This document shows, one piece after another, positions 37,840 to 50,925 of a stretch of DNA of 64,000 nucleotides. How positions within the stretch are numbered: the stretch's first letter is position 1; the number at the start of each line of letters is the position of its first letter. Both the position numbers and the translations under genes were made by a program. The notes under the pieces are model-generated. The model had not been told where the DNA came from. It worked only from the letters and a program-made list of their open reading frames with translations, and ran no database searches. The stretch is taken from positions 3,021,381 to 3,085,380 of the forward strand of contig OZ038323.1 of NCBI GenBank assembly GCA_964035795.1. The letters are read 5' to 3'. Source of the DNA: Pterobdella sp. o SKG-2022. Its lineage: Eukaryota > Annelida > Clitellata > Hirudinida > Piscicolidae.

Positions 37840-38420
37840 AATAATATAAATTATATAGCGCCTTATGAGCATCGTTCAGAGGCGCTCTGCTATGAATTGC
37901 TTGAAAAAGTTGGTTATTAAGTTTCTAAGAAAAATAGGATAGTGCGAAAATTTAAGATTAGGAAGAAGAGAGTTCCAGAGAAGTAGACAAAAAAAGAAAA
38001 AACAGTTTTAGCGTAAGAATGAGAGATAATGAAGAGCTGAGAGTGTGTAGAGGACCGTAGGCCAGTACGTTTAGGAGGTTGTAGAGAAAGATATGAAGGT
38101 GAAGTATAATGAGAAGTTTTGAACACGAAAGAAGAGATTTTGAAGGAAGAGCGATAGTGAAGAGATAACCAGTGAAGATTGACAAGATATGGGAGAATAT
38201 AGGAGTATGAGAGACGAAGCGTGCAGAAAAAGTTGAAAGCTTTAGTTAGAGGGTAGAGAGTAGATTTAGGAAGATTATAGTATAAAGAGTTGCAGTAATC
38301 AAGTCGGGAGAGAACAATAGAGCAGACAAGAATTTTAAGAGAGGCATCATCGAGGTAAGAAGAGATCTGTCTCATACGACATAGGTGAAAAAACAAGAAG
38401 CAACAGAGAGAATTTGAGGA
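37840..38420 (-). mobile_element. Non-LTR retrotransposon 3' end (L2/CR1-like)
   Basis: Minus-strand peptide includes MRQISSYLDDASLKILVCSI, LSRLDYCNSLYYNLPKSTLY and PPKRTGLRSSTHSQLFIIS, the usual C-terminal part of such reverse transcriptases. The element ends with a GCGCCTTATGAGCATCGTTC stretch followed by AATAATAAT microsatellite (37830-37850), a typical LINE tail. It is 5'-truncated and broken by a few frame changes. A second copy lies at 55.7-56.3 kb. Confidence 0.85.
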
Positions 38421-38450
38421 TTGAAAGAAAAGGAAAATATATATGAACAA

Positions 38451-41400
38451 TTTTAAATTTTAATTCAAAATTCACTTCATTTATTTATGAATAGAAGAAA
38501 TTAATTTTTTTGGATTATTTTAAACTTTGGCAGTTTTACAAGATTCTCTCAAACTCTGTAATTTTGTTAGAATTTCTTCCACTTGCAGTAATTTTTTTTG
38601 TTAAAGTATCATTATATTCTTGAATTAACCAAAAAATAGAAAAGCAAACTTGATCATGGTTTCATTCTTTTTTACTTCAAATCGCGTTTAGTTTTAGTCT
38701 GCTATCCTTCCTTACTTCAAATCATGTTTATGTTTATCTTGTTAAAAGGCTGTATTCAATTATGAATACTGATATTCAGTTTTTGGCTTTAATTAAATTT
38801 TGTCACTGATGATTTTATTTATTTAACTTAGGATATTCAAAAAATAATTAATTTACATTAGTTCTATTGACTGAATTGAATATAAATGAAGAATTTTGAA
38901 TGAAGTAATTGCTCAATTCATATAATTACTTTATACTAATAGAGATACTAATGGCTAATTTAATGATGCCTCAAATCCTTGAAATTCAAGATACATAAAC
39001 AAAGTTCTAACTTATATTAATGCAATGTTTGAACAAGCATACAAACAATATAGAAATGATACATTGGTGAAGATGAAAATTGAGATATAAAAAAAAAAAA
39101 AAAAACTGCACTTGAGAGAAAGAAGAGGAAGAACGGAAACAGAAAAAAATGCTGGTAGCATTGCCGCGGGCAATTGCAAGGGAAATCTTCTGACGCAACC
39201 ATACTGCCTCCAAAGGGTCTCCTGACGCCTCGATAATTTTTCTACCCAACTCTTCAACAAAGCTACTGGTTGAAGGTCCGCAGCAGCCCGTTGTCTCGAA
39301 TGCGACGGGTTGAAAATGGAAGTTGCCCACAATACACAATAAACAATACACTTGAAATTAAAAAACGAATACAAAATGCAAATATAACAGCCATTCATCA
39401 TCAAAATTTACTGACAAAAAAAATTGGATTAAACAATAGAATAAAAATAGATATAATTAATGAAACACCACTTTTAACATTACAGCAGTAGAAGCCTTTC
39501 CAAAAATCACCTAGAAAACTTTTGCCTTCATCCATGATTTGATCACTGTTTCTTGCTAAGCAGTCTGTTTGTATAAACACCTGGTAAGTGTCCCAATGAT
39601 TGTATCTCTACCAATTTGATGCAAGCTTATTTCTTATTTTTATATAAATTTTCTTTATTGTGTGTTTATGCGTTTTTCAATTTTTTGTAGTAGTTGTTTC
39701 TGATTAAAAGCTTCTGTCATTTTGTACTGGTTTGCACGTAATTTTGCATCTTAGTGCGCATTCAATTTTTGACCAAACGCCTGTGTCTTACGTTTCTTCA
39801 GTATCAACTTTGTTGCAGCAGATAGTTTGTCGATGTTGTCTTATTCACATTTTCCTGTAGATAAAACTATTGTTGTGTTGATTGAGTGATTGATTCTTTT
39901 TTACTATTAAACCAAATAAACTATTTGCTGAAAAAAGATTGGATTTAAACTAGGATAAATAAAAGATCAACTCAAAACCATTATCAAGATAAATAATTGA
40001 GTATTTCATTAAAATCAAAATGAACAAACAAGGATTGAATGAAAATTGAGTAAAGACCAGTCAAATAAGGACTTAGCTACAGATCCAATAAAACTCTATG
40101 AAATGATATTCAATTTATACATCAAGCTGTCTGAAAATGCAGTCCGAAATTTAATTATTAAATCATGAAAAACTATAATAATAGGCATCTTGTAACTTAG
40201 TTAGCTATTTTATAATTAAAAAATATAGAGTTGTCACTACATTATATAGTACACACTTTTCAGTGAGTTCTTACTGTTATTCTGGTTACTATAAATTAAT
40301 ATTTCTTCAATATATCATAAAAATATGGAAAAAACTAACAATAATCATCGAAAAACTACAAAATAAAATGAACATTGGTAACACTTCACCAGAAAGATGA
40401 AAACAAATAGAAAACATTATAAAATCCTGGTATTGCAGTATTTAGTTCTAATATTCAACATGTCTGTTTACCATTGCATATTATTATTGCTATTGAGAAT
40501 AAAAATAATAATATATTTTTTTTTCTTATTTATATCACTAAGACTATTTTAGTATTATTTTTATCTTTTGTATTATTATTCTATTTTATCTTTACTTTTA
40601 CTAAAACCTTCCTTAATATTCCCATCAATTTATCACACTGAAATCACGTGATTAAAAAATCAATAAATATAAAAAAATACATAATTAACGCATGTGCAAG
40701 GCAATATTATAAGTGAAGTGATAAACTACCTGGCAACCACTAATATCTTCATATCTTTATAATATGTGTATTTCAAATACTTTCAAAAAACCTTATTTTT
40801 TTATTATTATTATTCTATTTTTATTTATTGATTATATTAGAGCCAATAAATTATAATCAGAATTAGAAAATAATTTAAAAACAAAAAATTAGGTGATTTA
40901 AAAACAATATGTTTCAACACTTTTTAAGTTTCACTAGCAGCATAAACAAATGATTCGAGCCAGAGAGTGTGATAACGAATGCGGTGACAATGATATGATG
41001 TCAATAAATAAATAATAAAACAATAAAAATAATAAGAACAATAATATTATCATTATAAAGAATGATAATAATATGGAGTAATGATATGAAAAAATGAAAT
41101 ATATATATATTAACATGCCTTGCGAATCGGTTGTGTTTGCTGAAACCAATGATGAAGAGAGCAAGATATACTGTTGCGATATCATACACATTCATTTAAT
41201 TATATTCATGTATGATCGCTACATTTATAGTCTGGATAGACACTACAAGTGGACCTCTGGCGTTTCAGTAAAATTTGATGGTAATGCTAAAAACAATAGT
41301 AATAATAGTGAAAAAACTGATATTAATAATAACAATAATAATAGTAATAATAATAAAAAAGAAATCGAGTGGAATTGAATTAAATTTCAACAAGATATTT

Positions 41401-43253
41401 CCTTGCCACTAGTCTTGAGTTATGACTTAGAGGAATAATTTGTTGGTAAACAAGGAGAAGCGCACAGTGAATCATACCTATTGCGCTACCGAGTCCCAAT
41501 TTTGAAAGGCTTACACATATCAAATAAGAAATCCAAATATCATATTCATTATCATACCTTAATAATTAGCAAAATTTTGGGAGTTTGCTGTGAAATAAAG
41601 AAAACATTTCCAAGACGATTTTGTTTTTTCTAGTATCAAAAACTCCCGATCATCCTACGAAAAGCTTCCTAGATTTAACTATAAACTTTTGACGTTGCTT
41701 TTATACAAATATTCAAATGTCTCATATTTTGCATCTATCTACTTATCTATCTAGTTGACTTGATTAAATTGAAAACTATATTGCTAATTATCCTTTTTGA
41801 TACAAATTTTTGATATATATATTACTGTTGTAATATTATAAATAATAAAGTCAATAAAAAATAAAAACTACACCTCTTAATATTTATTATTATTATTATT
41901 ACTACTACTACTACTATTTTATATTATTTTTAATGCTATTGTTATTGTTTTATGAGTCGAAAATCTTCACATAAGTTAATATGGCACAAGATCACCTGTT
42001 GACTGTGGTGATGTTAAGACAAGGTACCTTGAAATGTGTGAATTAATACTCTCAAAATAATAATAATAAAAATAACAATTATCATAATAAAAATAAAAAA
42101 AATAATTGAATAGATGACACTTATGAGAATTTAAAATAAATGAGATTTAAAAGCATAAAAGTAATGAAAGTACCTTACATGTTGATAACTAGTCTGAGAA
42201 AAGTGAATAAATTATATGGCTAAAACTCCCGACTATAAATAAACAATGATGAAATATTACAATTGAAATGATTATCATGTAAATAGGTCAAATATAAAAC
42301 TGAAACTTGATTGGATTAAATGAAAAATTTAAAAATAACATTTAGGTCGATACAATAAACAAATGTTAACAACAATAATAATGATAGAAACCGAATAATA
42401 TGAACAAATAAAACCATATGCATATTCTTTGTACAATAACCCATATAAATAAAAACTTACACAAACAAAAGCACATTCACACAAACCCACACACAACTAA
42501 ACAAGCAGACAAAACGCAAGGTAACTCTTACAAATTGAACCGATGATAAAACATTTCAAATGATGATAAAACTCTTTACGCGTCGACTAAAATACACTAT
42601 ATTGAGAAGTTTCAGTCTATTGAGGCAAAAGCTTTTGATATAAACGTCCTATAAATAGGTTTCAGTTCTATTAACATTATTAAATCATTAATATTAATGT
42701 TTCTATAAATAGCTGTCAGTTATTTTTTTATTAAATCATCAATATTGATTTTTTCTGAATATCTTTCAGTTATATAGAAAATTTTATAAATATCAGCCAA
42801 TTAATAAGTAGCATTCTATAAAACTATCAGTTGTATTATAAATGAGCAGTTTTGTGAATGGTATTAATTTATATATTTAGAGTTTCTTTCTATGAATATT
42901 GATCAGTTCTATAAATAAATGATATTTGTTGGTGAATAAGCAACGAGACATTGAAAGATATTGATGAAAGCACACAACCAACTGTGAGAGGCTCCAAAAA
43001 GAATAAAAATTTTCAATAAAAACCATAACAACAGGATTAATAAAAATAATTGCAACAATAATAAATTTCAATTTCAAAGACATTGTTTCAATAATAACAA
43101 ATAATAACTTTAGCTATAACAAATAATTTTTTAAATGATAAATTCATTTTATTAAATAAAAACAAAACAAAAAAAATAAAAAATAAGAAATTCTCTAAAT
43201 AATTCAATGACAAACCAACCACCAAGCCCACTCGCATTCATCAGCCTCCGCCA
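38451..43253. other. Gene-poor stretch with retroelement debris
   Basis: Apart from the retroelement C-terminus at 39.0-39.35 kb, no gene is supported. An open segment at 41112-41378 on the plus strand (starts MPCESVVFAETNDEESKIYC, ends in Asn runs) is possible but has no recognised family. The 41.9-42.5 kb interval is rich in AATAATAAC-like low complexity. Confidence 0.45.
39007..39351 (-). mobile_element. Retrotransposon C-terminal fragment
   Basis: Minus strand reads FQPVAFETTGCCGPSTSSFV, then EELGRKIIEASGDPLEAVWL, then RQKISLAIARGNATSI. This pattern (PVA.ETTG..G..T..F...L, GDP, SLAI.RGNA.SI) is the recurrent C-terminus of a class of invertebrate non-LTR polymerases. A (A)17 run at 39090-39106 lies just past it on the plus strand. 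The rest of the element is not seen nearby. Confidence 0.7.
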
Positions 43254-46183
43254 TTACTCATAATCGCTGAAAAAATCCTCAGAACAATCTCCTTCATCAT
43301 CATCTTTTTCTTTCAGCACATCTCTTATTTTTAAAAGCGCTTCCTGTAACACAGCGTCGTAACCATGGCAGGGCGATAATGGATGGCTGGATGGGTTTGT
43401 GGATGGTGACTTCAACCTTGACCTCACTGAGGCCAGATCACTCACTGTCACCCGGAAAAGAGGACTCGAAGCTGTGAGGGTGCGTTCGTATTTTAATTAT
43501 ATTATATTTTCATTTATACAAATTTTTTTTTCTTCTTTTATATACTAATTATGTGGTCTAGAAACTCCTGAAGTTGACGCCACTATAAACTTATTGGTAA
43601 TTGTAACTTATTTTTTTTTTTGAATTAATATACTAAATGTTTTATTAAAGCATCCTAATAAAATGCTAAATAAAATCTGGTGTTTTGTATTAGGTTAAAT
43701 GTCACTTCAATCACCTCACGACTTTTCGTTCAGTCAAATTCAATTGAAGCGATTCTTGAAGTTTATAGGTTAGACATCAAATTATCAATCTATCATGACG
43801 ATACCACTTTTATGTAATTATAACATTTTTTGGACCTACCGAAGTTGGATTTTTTGTTGTTTTGGAATTCTGTGGAAGCCTGTGATGCATGTAGTATATA
43901 GATAGAGATTTGATATATGAGTGATGTATGTGGTGTTTTCAATTGCATCACAATTAGGATGGTGTTTTAATGACAAGAGCGACATCGTTTATAAAAATAA
44001 GGAAATAATGACTCAAATAACATATAAACATTAATTTAAAATAGTTTCTCAAATTAAAAAGAATTTTGATTAAAAACACTTTTATTCAAGAGACATCAGC
44101 TAATTAAGTATGATAAGATTTCACTTAACGAAAAATTCAGGTAATTTTTCTTGAATAAACGTGTTTGAAGACAAAATTTCTTATAATTTGAAAAAGCTAT
44201 AAAAAACTCAAGTTATCAAAAACAACACATGTTGGTCCTAAAAAACTATAACAACATTAAAAAAAATGGCCAAAAATAATATCAGCTAAAACCAATATTT
44301 ATATCTTTCTTTTAATAACTCTATACATAAACAAACATAAACCTAACCACTGAATCACAATCAGATAGTTGAATAGACAGAGGAAGGATTGAATTGATGG
44401 ATGGATTTGTAGATGAAAAAGTGGATGGATCGTTAGATGGATTAATGGATGGATATGTGGGTAAAGGGGGAAGAGGTGGAGGTGGTGGTATATCGTCTGA
44501 AATGGAATTTAAATCAACACTGGTGCTGTTCAGCTTCGATAGCTTCTCCGCTAATCTCTCTATCCATCTGTTTAAGTAAATCGATGAATGTGGCGCCCCT
44601 ATCTGGGATTTCATTTGCGTAAATTGATAGGTTTCATAGAGCGCTACTCCATGTGAATCATTATAATGAATGAATGATAAAGTGAAAATGAAAGAATAAC
44701 AACAAAAAATGAAATGGAAAAATGAAGAAACAGATAGATGTTGACTCAGTTTTTTAGAAAATTGAAAACTATAAACCGAAGAATGAACATTCATGTTAAT
44801 TGCATAAATAAAATTTTTATTGAATAAAATAAATAATACTTTGATAATTTATGATCCTTCAGTGCGACTCGAACCCTGGCACTCTGGCATGCCAGCAAGC
44901 AAACCTGCTTCTCTAACGCACCAACTTGTTCTTGCATATTCGCTATTGCTACTTGCATCAGCCTATCTCCAAAATCATCATCATCACCCCCATCTTCTTC
45001 TTCTTCATCTTCATTGTTCGTAATTCTTTTATTCTTTTCATGGTCGCTGTATTGATTGGCTATTGTATTCCGACAAGCATTATCGCTTCCAATATCATTA
45101 TTATTATTACTATTATTAATACTATCATTATGAGATTTTATACAGTCGATATTGTTATCTTTTCCATATTCCTCTTCTTGATTCTTATTGACAATTATGA
45201 AAGGCACGACATCATCATCATCTCCATCCTCCACACAACAACCACTCATACCATCGTCAATATTTGTGACTTGATTTTCAATCATGTTTGATGTTTCAAT
45301 ATTAATTTTTTTTGTTTCTTTGGTCTCGTCATTTCCGGCGTCTGTTGTCGCTTGTGAATCCTCAATGGCAATTGGTCGAATAGATTGCATCAACTTTTCT
45401 GAAATTAAGACACTAATGTACAACAGTCGTAAATATTACCATAGAAGGATGATGTCAGTATTAATTTGTATAATTTAAAATTTATACTTCTACAATAAAA
45501 CTAATGAACTAATGACGGTGTTTATAATAATAATAATAATAATAATAATGATAATAATAATAATTATTATTATTATTATTGGTTATATAAACCCATTATC
45601 ATGCTGGCTATACGCCGTTTAAATGTTGAAACGAATGGACGTTTCAATCATTACTATTTTAATTATATACAAGCAATCACTAACTTTTCCTTATAATGAG
45701 CCTTTTCAGAAATATCCTCTTGAAGCGAATGTCGCTCAGTTGAAGGCTATTTAGTTTGAGTTTACTTTTGAGCAGTTTGGAATCTATTTTCAATAATTCG
45801 TTGTATTTACTGATGCCCAAAGGGTACGCAAGTGAATCCTGTATTTGATTAATAATTATATAAAGAGAGAATTAGAATAATCAATAACAATTTTTATTGT
45901 TTTATCTTTATTAGTAGTATTTAATTATTCTTATTATTTCATTATTATTCGTAATACTGTATTATTATTCTTTTTATTGTTTTTGTAACATTTTTATTGT
46001 TTTATTATTTTACATTATTTTTATTTTTTTTATTATTATTTTATTATTCTTATAATTTTTATTATTATTATACGTATATAAACTATAAGCACCCACGTCA
46101 GACAGAAGGGCCAGGTATATTTGTGAGTGGAGCATGCTGGTCATGGCCCTGATCTTAAGAGTTGATGCTTCAGTCAAATGACA
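43254..46183 (-). CDS. Unidentified acidic and proline-rich protein
   Basis: Exons with consistent phases: 46183-46097, 45838-45685, 45398-44905, 44602-44343, 43464-43254 (stop TAA at 43254). A further 5' exon is likely around 46510-46432 (..KLYCGYKIPQ before a GTAAGA donor). Recognisable features: helical TLKIRAMTSMLHSQIYLALL; a long acidic Asn-rich region with DEEEEDGGDDDD; a short coiled coil ANMQEQVGALEKQ; a polyproline run DIPPPPPLPPLP; and C-terminal FRVTVSDLASVRSRLKSPST, ending acidic. The polyproline followed by a xVTVxDLxxVRxRLK motif recalls the C-terminal layout of some vertebrate proline-rich proteins (PRR11 or the MTFR family) but I cannot assign it. Exon 3 ends inside a tRNA-like sequence. 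Confidence 0.55.
44855..44935 (-). repeat. tRNA-like (SINE or tRNA pseudogene) sequence
   Basis: Minus strand has an A-box-like TTGGTGCGTTAGAG and a good B box GGTTCGAGTC about 45 nt later. The flanks do not pair as an acceptor stem, so it is not a working tRNA. It overlaps the 3' end and donor of an exon of the proline-rich gene. Confidence 0.5.
45525..45585. repeat. (AAT)n/(ATT)n microsatellite, partly palindromic
   Basis: TAATAATAATAATAATAATA on the left is followed by ATTATTATTATTATTGG on the right, within an intron of the proline-rich gene. Confidence 0.9.
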
Positions 46184-46196
46184 CTGCAAGCTAGAG

Positions 46197-46345
46197 AAGA
46201 TTGTGGATGGTGAGGGTTGTGGGTGGTGTGATATCTTGAGGGATGGTTATTTTGTGTTGATGGAAGGTTGGGTTGTGTTAATGGGTTGGTGTGGTGTGTT
46301 GATGGGTGGGATTATGATGTGGTGATGATTGCTATATTAAGAGGT
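46197..46345. repeat. G/T-rich degenerate minisatellite
   Basis: Repeated GGTGTGTTGATGGGTGGG-like and GGTTGTG units, strongly G+T on the plus strand, immediately upstream (in the minus sense) of an exon of the proline-rich gene. Confidence 0.6.
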
Positions 46346-47050
46346 GGTTATTTCAACCTAAAAGGTAGTTATATTGAGTGGAAGCTTCTTATTGGAAAGA
46401 TTAAATATTGAAAATAAAATTAATGGTCTTACTTGTGGTATCTTGTACCCACAATAGAGTTTACCCCTTGTCCTGTTTTCTCTTTGTCTTTTTCCATACC
46501 AGCTACACATTCTAAATTTTAAAACTATATATGTTATTTAAAAACTTTGAAGATATATTCAAAGAATACTACACTATAAAAGAAAACCTCTATAACAACT
46601 TGAACTATTTCAATTAATTAGCCCCAAAAGAGTATATTTAATTCATTTATAATTATACTCCAAAAATTTTTAATCAGTAGTGGCATACAAAAACATGGTA
46701 CTGATACAAAATGGATGCATTCATATAAGAAAAAAAATTAACATAAGAGGTTGAATGTAGTAAATTCACTTTGAGCTTCAAAAGTGTATGAGGCACATAA
46801 AAAGAAATTTTTTGAGATATTTGAGAATATATAAAATGAAATGTCAACTTTTGAAAAAAAAAATTCTAGTTTTGTGTGAAAAAACTCAAAAACGGAAATA
46901 ATAATTTTATAAAACAGTTAACAAAAAGGTGTTTATTTATGTGGTGTTTGCTTTTCAAGTGGCTTCCATTTGGTTTATGTTTTTAATTTCTAAGTTATGA
47001 CTATCAGAAAACAAAACAAAAATATAAAAAATATTAAAAAAAGTAAAACA

Positions 47051-47866
47051 TCACAAACGTTTAAGAAAGGTTATGAGTTTAGAGATGTGACTGTATTTTT
47101 GCTTATTTAGCTTCAAACTATGTTGATGTTTGCTGAGGTAAAATTGCTTGAGTTGAAGTTTGAAGACTTCATCTTCAAGCTGATCAGCTGACAAACTCAT
47201 TGTTGGAGATGAATCAAATGTGGGGGAAGGATTTTGATCAATAATGAGGGATGGAAATTGTGAATATCTCAAGGGCTCTGGAATGGAATATGAGAGTATT
47301 GATAAGTGGCATGATTGCACTTTTTTCCATTCTCCTAATAAGCTATCTTCTTTGGCATACCACTCTAGTAACTCTTGTTCTTTTTGTGGTCTTTGAGCTT
47401 CAAATAATTTTACAAGATGCTTCTCAATGTTCTTCAATGTCAATTCACAATAGTCTATCTCAGGGATATCTTCTACTTCTGAATAATTTTCTTGGTTAAC
47501 CTGGCTAAATAATACAGACTCAAAAACTCCTGAATCTAAAATTTTTTGAGCTTCATGAAAATAGTTTTCAAGCTGCCGCGTTAACTTCAGATCTATACTA
47601 TTTGAATTCGAGCTTAAATTGAAACCAAACCAGCATAAATTTGGATCAAGTAGGTTATTGTCAGGCAGCTGAGGAAGATTGGGATTTATAACTTTCAAAT
47701 CGTCATTTATCTTTACTAGGTCCTTCCAGTCCAAGTTTAGAAATTTTTTCGACCCATCTAACTTATTGGTGATTTCAATATTGAATCGAATAGGAGGCAA
47801 ATGAAAGACTTTAAAAGTTAAAAGCTTAACTTCGTTTACAACCATCCAATCATCCATTGTTTTCAT
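47051..47866 (-). CDS. PX-domain-like protein, single exon
   Basis: An uninterrupted ORF of 271 aa from the ATG at 47866. The N-terminal half reads RFNIEITNKLDGSKKFLNLD WKDL, then LKVINPNLPQLPDN, then LTRQLENYFHEAQ and ending GVFESVLFSQ. The order (strand, aromatic-rich segment, LP.LP, then paired helices with L..YL) fits a phox-homology domain, which binds phosphoinositides on membranes. The basic residues that normally contact the lipid are poorly conserved. The C-terminal half has charged helices (EAQRPQKEQELLEWY, EDEVFKLQLKQFYLS). The frame is open for 50 codons upstream without support. Assignment is by pattern only. Confidence 0.6.
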   Translation of the reverse strand: MKTMDDWMVVNEVKLLTFKVFHLPPIRFNIEITNKLDGSKKFLNLDWKDLVKINDDLKVINPNLPQLPDNNLLDPNLCWFGFNLSSNSNSIDLKLTRQLENYFHEAQKILDSGVFESVLFSQVNQENYSEVEDIPEIDYCELTLKNIEKHLVKLFEAQRPQKEQELLEWYAKEDSLLGEWKKVQSCHLSILSYSIPEPLRYSQFPSLIIDQNPSPTFDSSPTMSLSADQLEDEVFKLQLKQFYLSKHQHSLKLNKQKYSHISKLITFLKRL

Positions 47867-48518
47867 TTTTGAAATTATTCGGATAAAAAGTTTATATTTA
47901 ATGTCATGATTTATGCAAAGTTTTTCGAAAAAGTACACTTTAGAAATTACCAATAATTGTTTCTTATCAAAACAGTTTGCAGTGTTGAGAATGTCTAGTG
48001 AACAACAATAACACATCAGTTGAAACTACAAAACATTAAGTTACTCTTTAAAAGATTATATAGTCTATAATTATCTTTTTATCAAATTCAAGAATTCAAA
48101 AAAATTATTTTTTTGTTGAAAATGATAAAGAAGTTAAGAAAATTTAAAAATTTTATGTTTTTTATATTGGTAAAATTTTTTGAAGTTAACTCTAAGCAAT
48201 CTAAAGTCATGAATATTTTGTGTCTTTGGTGTGTATATAAAGTCCCCTTTTCATTTTCCTCTTCTGTTTTTTTTCTCCTCGTGTACATTGCTTTCGTACA
48301 ACGTGAAAGCGAATATTGATGAATTAATTGACAAGCATATATCTGATCCTGACTAACTACCAGGATGCGTGATGCTGTTTTTTATTTCTGAATTCTGCCT
48401 TATTCCTAAATTTTTAGCGGTCGTGGTGATGATCTCTATAAGTATTAAAAAAAATGATTCAAATAAACCCCTAAGAAGTTCTGAGCGATCGCGACGTTGC
48501 CACCAAACAAATGCACAT

Positions 48519-50700
48519 TTAACTTTTATTGAGAATACTCGTAATATGTTGAGACAACTCTATGCATGCTTCAAAATCAATTTTCATGCGATTGTTTTCA
48601 ATTTTCAGTTTTTTTATTTCTTCTACGATGCACTTTATTGTATTATTTAGAATTTTTAGATCATAAGTACAAAGACAGTTTTCTAAATTTTTTTCTATAA
48701 AGCTTTGTTCTTCGGAAGAGTGGCTGTCTTTTGCAGTATTTTTTTTCATGTTTCGGATACGCTTAGATGCAATAAAATGTAAGAAATTGAACATGTCTAT
48801 GAAGTCCATTCCACTGTCAGCTCTGAGTATCATCTGCATTGTTGAGAAGCTGATTGAAATATAATATAAATCCCGTGAGTCTAAAACTACTACTTTTAAC
48901 GCTCACCATATTTCAAAAACTAATGTATATATTTTTACTTGGCATTGTTCTTTGAAACCATCCATGTTTTGATGCTCAGAAATTTCGTTAATCACCTTGG
49001 TAAAAAAATACATGGTAATATGTAGGAGATGCAACAAAAAACTTACTTTATTGTGCTGCAATTTCAAGAAGTTGAGTGAGATGTCAATATTAAATGCATT
49101 CAACCAGTTGTGATTGATTGATATTGTGTCTTCCTAGTTTTATTAAAGTAAAGGTCACTAATTAGTAAGCAATTACAACAATCTCCTTACCAGATTAGTA
49201 ACATGATGAAACCATCCACTTGGAACAAACAAAATCTCCCCAGTTTTTTGTATAATTCTGAATACATTATCATTACATATCCTCATTTCTTTATCATTCT
49301 CATTCATTTCTGTAAGTTCTATATCGGTGATTAGGTTTGTGTCTGTTTTTACTGGTTCTTCACCTAATTTTCAAAAGTTTTGTTGCTGCATGCATTTTTA
49401 AATTTTATGTAAAAAAAGAGTAAATTATTTAGATTTAGTCTAATGCATTAAAAAATGTGTCAATTAAATGTATAACTCCCAAATGTTTTGTTTAGAAACA
49501 AACCAGGTCTATATAAATGCCATAATTTAGTTCCTCTGACATTAGCAGACCATGAATATGACCTAAGTACATCACTGTGTAGAGGGGTTCTGGCATAAAA
49601 TATGACTAAAATTTACTCATTTATATTGTGAAAATTCAATATTGAAAGTTTTCATTTTATTTACAAAAAATTATGTTAAGTATATTTTTATCAACCTAGA
49701 GCCCTTTGGGCCAATGTAGACAAATTTATAATCATCTTTGTGACAACATTCCTCAGTCCAGTATTCATTAAGCCAATCAGATGAAAAATAATTAGGAGTT
49801 TCATAAAAAAGATAATCTGGATTATCTCTGTTTTTTAATTTTCAATTTGATGAAGTTATTGAAGTTTTCTCAGTTTCATTATTATTTTGAGGTTTTAATG
49901 AAATATTCATCTTTAAATAATATACATTCTTAGAACAATTTTCAAATATACCAAAGTTTTAATTACTGTTGCTATGGTTTTGTTTTGAATTAAAAGTGTT
50001 AAATGAAAAAATACCTAGAACAATGCCAATCTTTCAAATATAATAAACTGTCTTCTGTGAAAAAATAAACTTTTTAATAGCTTAGTAAAATAAATTTTTA
50101 TCACCTTTCATATTGTTATCGCTTCCATTTTCTCTAGCTGTTGGAATTACAGTCAATTCAAGTAACAAATGTCAAATTCTCAAACTTTTTCAAATAGCAA
50201 AAAACCTACCTTTCAAATGAGAAGTGAAACTTTTGAAATTCATATTGATTTTTTCCTCATTTCCATAATGATTTTCAGTATCATTCATATATTGTTTTAT
50301 AACTGGAACTTCAGATTCTCCTGAAATTCAAATTGAATAATTAAGATGATATTATTTTTATAATCTGTACTAAATACTACCAAAAATATCGTTAAGCTTT
50401 TTCCAGTTTATTGCACCATCTGCTTTGGTCCATTCCAACATGCACAACCAATCTAATATCAACAAATCAATTTATATTGCTTGTAAGACGAAAACCTTAT
50501 TTAAAAAATTTTTCAAATAAAATATTACTTTTTGTTACCCATGGTCCAAAAAGACAAGGAATATTTGGAATAAGATAATTTTTAATAAATACTTCATAGC
50601 CTATTTCCTCATTTATTTTATCAATATAAAAACAATTTTTTTCATTTCGCTGTCTGTTAAAATTATCATAAATTTCTAGATCAGAAAATTCTGAAAGCAT
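48519..50700 (-). CDS. JMJD4: JmjC-domain protein 4, 2-oxoglutarate lysyl hydroxylase
   Basis: Eleven exons, all phases matching: 50700-50529, 50452-50381, 50320-50210, 50137-50105, 50054-50015, 49827-49696, 49589-49504, 49363-49191, 49133-49047, 48995-48939, 48833-48519; 425 aa. Signature peptides: LIPNIPCLF, LLYLKDWHCSR, ETPNYFSSDWLNEYW, FVYIGPKGSRTPLHSDVLRS, YSWSANVRGTKLWHLYRPG, GEILFVPSGWFHHVTNLEDT followed by ISINHNW, and ILRADSGMDFIDMFNFLHFI. They follow human JMJD4 nearly step by step. HSD gives the HxD iron ligands and the HHV/NHN region the distal histidine. In humans the enzyme hydroxylates a lysine of the release factor eRF1. It faces GET3 head to head across 225 bp. Confidence 0.95.
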
Positions 50701-50925
50701 TTAAAATTTTTAGAAACAGGTGTTTTCGTTTTGAAAAGAAGTTAAAGTTGAAAAGGCTTCTTAGAAACTTATAATTTAAACATAATATTTTAAAAATAAT
50801 TAAAATTAAATTAAAATGATTTAAAGAATTTTCTTTGCAATAACGGTCTATATTATGTATATTGTTTGTTTTCAAGTTTGTTTTGACTAATTTTACACGT
50901 TCTCAAGATTTAATACTCAATTATA
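50701..50925. promoter_or_regulatory. Putative bidirectional promoter between JMJD4 and GET3
   Basis: Only 225 bp separate the two divergent start codons. No TATA box is placed convincingly for either side. Shared control is inferred from spacing alone. Confidence 0.5.

Noticed and set aside
41094..41378. Plus ORF ending in Asn runs
   Set aside because: No splice context, no family resemblance and the second half is AAT microsatellite; mentioned only as a possibility.
44855..44935. Functional tRNA gene on the minus strand
   Set aside because: A and B boxes are present but no acceptor stem forms and the arm spacing is wrong.
44926..45291. Plus-strand hydrophobic ORF (121 codons)
   Set aside because: Antisense of the acidic, Asn-rich exon 45398-44905.
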